A stretch of 64,000 nt of DNA from positions 1,116,001 through 1,180,000 of the forward strand of contig OZ253956.1 in the NCBI GenBank assembly GCA_965267355.1, given 5' to 3'. Source of the stretch: GCA-002793235 sp965267355 (lineage in GTDB: Bacteria; Bacteroidota; Bacteroidia; Flavobacteriales_E; Vicingaceae). The notes below the pieces were generated by a model. It ran no database searches. It was not told the origin of the DNA and saw only the letters and a list, made by a program, of their open reading frames with translations. The translations under genes were made by a program, and so were the position numbers. Position 1 is the stretch's first letter. Each line of letters begins with the position of its first letter. Positions 62,418 to 64,000 of this stretch are shown piece after piece.

Positions 62418-64000
62418 GTGAAGAAGCTTCTATCAGTAGTTTTAATCGTATTTATTTCATTTATTAGTGTTGCTCAGCAAAGCAATATTAAGTTTCGTCA
62501 TTTAACCATTAAAGATGGTTTATCTCAAAGTAACGTAAGTACAATTTTACAAGACTCTAAGGGGTTGATTTGGTTTGGAACACAAGATGGTTTGAATCTT
62601 TACAATGGGTTTGATTTTGAAGTGTTTTCACATGATATATCAGATTCAACCTCCATTTCTAACAATTTTATAAGAGATCTTTTACAAGATACAGCAGGTA
62701 CAATGTGGGTGGCAACTGAAAACGGACTTAATCTTTTTAATAGGGGTAAGTATAACTTTAAAACAATACTTAAAACCGGCAAAAAGGCTAAAGCCAAACA
62801 AAATTTCTGGGCACTCACTCAAGATAGTAGATATGTGTGGGCTGGAACTGAAAATGGGCTTTATAAAATTGATAAAAACACCCATGAGTATCAGAAAGTT
62901 GTTTTAATGTTGAGTACTGATGTTCAGAAATTAAGAGTACGAAAACTGTGTTTTTTGAAAAAAACGAACGAATTACTAATAGCAACAGAAGGAAATGGTA
63001 TTGTTAGGTACAATATAGAAACTACCGAAACTACTCAACTATATCAGGATAATAGTTTATTAAAAAGCAACATTGTGTGGGATGTATATCAAGATACTGA
63101 AGGCTTAGTATGGATAGCTACCAATAGAGGACTTAATTTTTACAACCCAAAAACCAAAAGGATAACTTCGAAATTTCCTATTGATAAGAAAATAGGGAAT
63201 GAAATTATTAAATGTATTTATGAAGATAAATCAGGTTTGGTTTGGGTTGGTACAGAAAATAAAGGGCTTTATAGGATTAATTCATTTACCGATGTACACC
63301 ATTATTTTTATGATGCTAATGTTTCTACAAGTATCAGCAGCAATAAAATCAATACCATCTATGAAGATGGTTCAGGTATTATATGGATAGGGACTCAATC
63401 AGGAGTAGATAAGTTTGATAAACAGAAGCAGTTTTTTAAGCATTATCAGCATTGGCCAAATAACCCCAATACTATAAATAGTAATATGGTTTGGTCTATA
63501 TTTCAGGATGATTCTGAAGAATCTAAACTGTATGTTGGAACTGATAAAGGATTAAATATAATAGATAAAAGCGAAGGAGAAGTAAAACATATTTTACCTA
63601 AGTTCCCTGATACGAAAACATCTAAAACGGAACATATTTTTTGTGTTTATAAAGAACACACAGGTAAGCTGCTTGTAGGTACAGATGGTGGAGCTTTTTA
63701 CCTTGCTAATCATCAATTAAAACCTTTAGGTGATAAATGGCATAATCAAAATAGAAAAAGAACTTATACCATTTTTGAAGATAGCAAAAACCGATTATGG
63801 TTTGGAACAAAAGAGGGATTGGTTTTACTTTCTGAAGATAGAAAAAATTATACAACTTACCAAAGTTCTGATACTACAGGAGCTTTATTGCATGATGTGG
63901 TTCGTGTAGTTATTGAAACTAAAAATGGAGATATATGGATTGGTACAGATGGTGGAGGAATAGCAAAGATTATCGAAAAAACTGATGGGAAAATTAGCTT
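62418..64000 (+). CDS. Propeller two-component sensor, N-terminal part (runs off window)
   Basis: The frame is open from a GTG at 62418 to the window edge (527 codons). The start is chosen because it gives a signal peptide (KKLLSVVLIVFISFISVAQ). The visible part is a two-component-regulator propeller: HLTIKDGLSQSNVSTILQDS, GLIWFGTQDGLNLYNGFDFE, NIVWDVYQDTEGLVWIATNR and GSGIIWIGTQSGVDKFDKQK. Full-length relatives continue with a Y_Y_Y domain, membrane helix and histidine kinase, or a SpoIIE or hybrid regulator output; which one applies cannot be seen. It starts 4 bases after the PorE-like gene, so it belongs to the surface-protein cluster and may control it (inference). Confidence 0.88.
   Translation, partial: MKKLLSVVLIVFISFISVAQQSNIKFRHLTIKDGLSQSNVSTILQDSKGLIWFGTQDGLNLYNGFDFEVFSHDISDSTSISNNFIRDLLQDTAGTMWVATENGLNLFNRGKYNFKTILKTGKKAKAKQNFWALTQDSRYVWAGTENGLYKIDKNTHEYQKVVLMLSTDVQKLRVRKLCFLKKTNELLIATEGNGIVRYNIETTETTQLYQDNSLLKSNIVWDVYQDTEGLVWIATNRGLNFYNPKTKRITSKFPIDKKIGNEIIKCIYEDKSGLVWVGTENKGLYRINSFTDVHHYFYDANVSTSISSNKINTIYEDGSGIIWIGTQSGVDKFDKQKQFFKHYQHWPNNPNTINSNMVWSIFQDDSEESKLYVGTDKGLNIIDKSEGEVKHILPKFPDTKTSKTEHIFCVYKEHTGKLLVGTDGGAFYLANHQLKPLGDKWHNQNRKRTYTIFEDSKNRLWFGTKEGLVLLSEDRKNYTTYQSSDTTGALLHDVVRVVIETKNGDIWIGTDGGGIAKIIEKTDGKIS

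Noticed and set aside
62600..62885. Minus-strand ORFs near the window end
   Set aside because: They lie antisense to a clear propeller-sensor frame that is open from 62418 to the edge.

Overview
The window is AT-rich chromosomal DNA from a member of the Bacteroidota, most likely a gliding or marine-type flavobacterium (Flavobacteriales, perhaps a Crocinitomicaceae/Cryomorphaceae relative; this placement is inference). The evidence is: type IX secretion (T9SS) C-terminal sorting domains of types A and B, PorP/SprF and PorE-like proteins, an SprB-like giant adhesin, RprX/RprY-type signalling, DUF3078 and YfiR families, and promoters of the Bacteroidota type (TTG ... TAnnTTTG). Coding density is high and no gap exceeds 300 bases. 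I saw no rRNA, tRNA, CRISPR array, insertion sequence or integrated phage.

Layout. 1-4297 (minus): a DUF1801 fragment, then the 2-oxoglutarate dehydrogenase genes sucB and sucA. 4469-9823 (minus): a LytTR response regulator, a propeller histidine kinase and a secreted SBBP-repeat protein. 10008-12879 (plus): korA-korB, a ferredoxin-linked 2-oxoacid oxidoreductase, so two routes for oxidising 2-oxoglutarate lie close together. 12876-20799 (minus): a PurF-type amidophosphoribosyltransferase, two TPR-SpoIIE phosphatases and an M1 aminopeptidase between them. The two phosphatases share a 1,042-bp tract that appears identical, covering their whole output half. 20900-25669 (minus): a sulfur/persulfide operon with an ArsR regulator, TauE exporter, persulfide dioxygenase-rhodanese fusion, split YeeE/YedE transporter and three further rhodaneses. 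Its promoter carries a perfect 12-4-12 inverted repeat between the -33 and -7 elements. 25780-27222 (plus): an ALDH8-type dehydrogenase.

27212-39466 (minus): a tiny conserved-looking ORF, a T9SS type A protein, the 2,688-residue SprB-repeat adhesin with a small secreted companion, and an ECF sigma factor translationally overlapped with a membrane protein that looks like an anti-sigma factor outside-fused to a PKD/T9SS type B domain. 39590-42379 (minus): DUF3078 protein, MscS channel, coiled-coil membrane protein. 42479-46729 (plus): comF, rprX-rprY with a four-fold GTTAA direct repeat upstream, ferritin, and a very basic secreted protein. 46820-50038 (plus): YfiR-like protein, TPR protein and a HAMP-SpoIIE phosphatase as one operon. 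50119-64000 (plus): two large fibre-like secreted proteins (one ending in a C1q-like domain, one in an S74 self-processing chaperone), a small T9SS type B protein, PorP/SprF, a PorE-like OmpA protein and the start of another propeller sensor.

How it fits together: the window is dominated by cell-surface construction and its control. Secreted adhesins and fibres, their T9SS partner proteins, and several regulators (sigma/anti-sigma, two-component systems, three SpoIIE-type phosphatases) surround a core of central-metabolism genes and a self-contained sulfur-detoxification operon.
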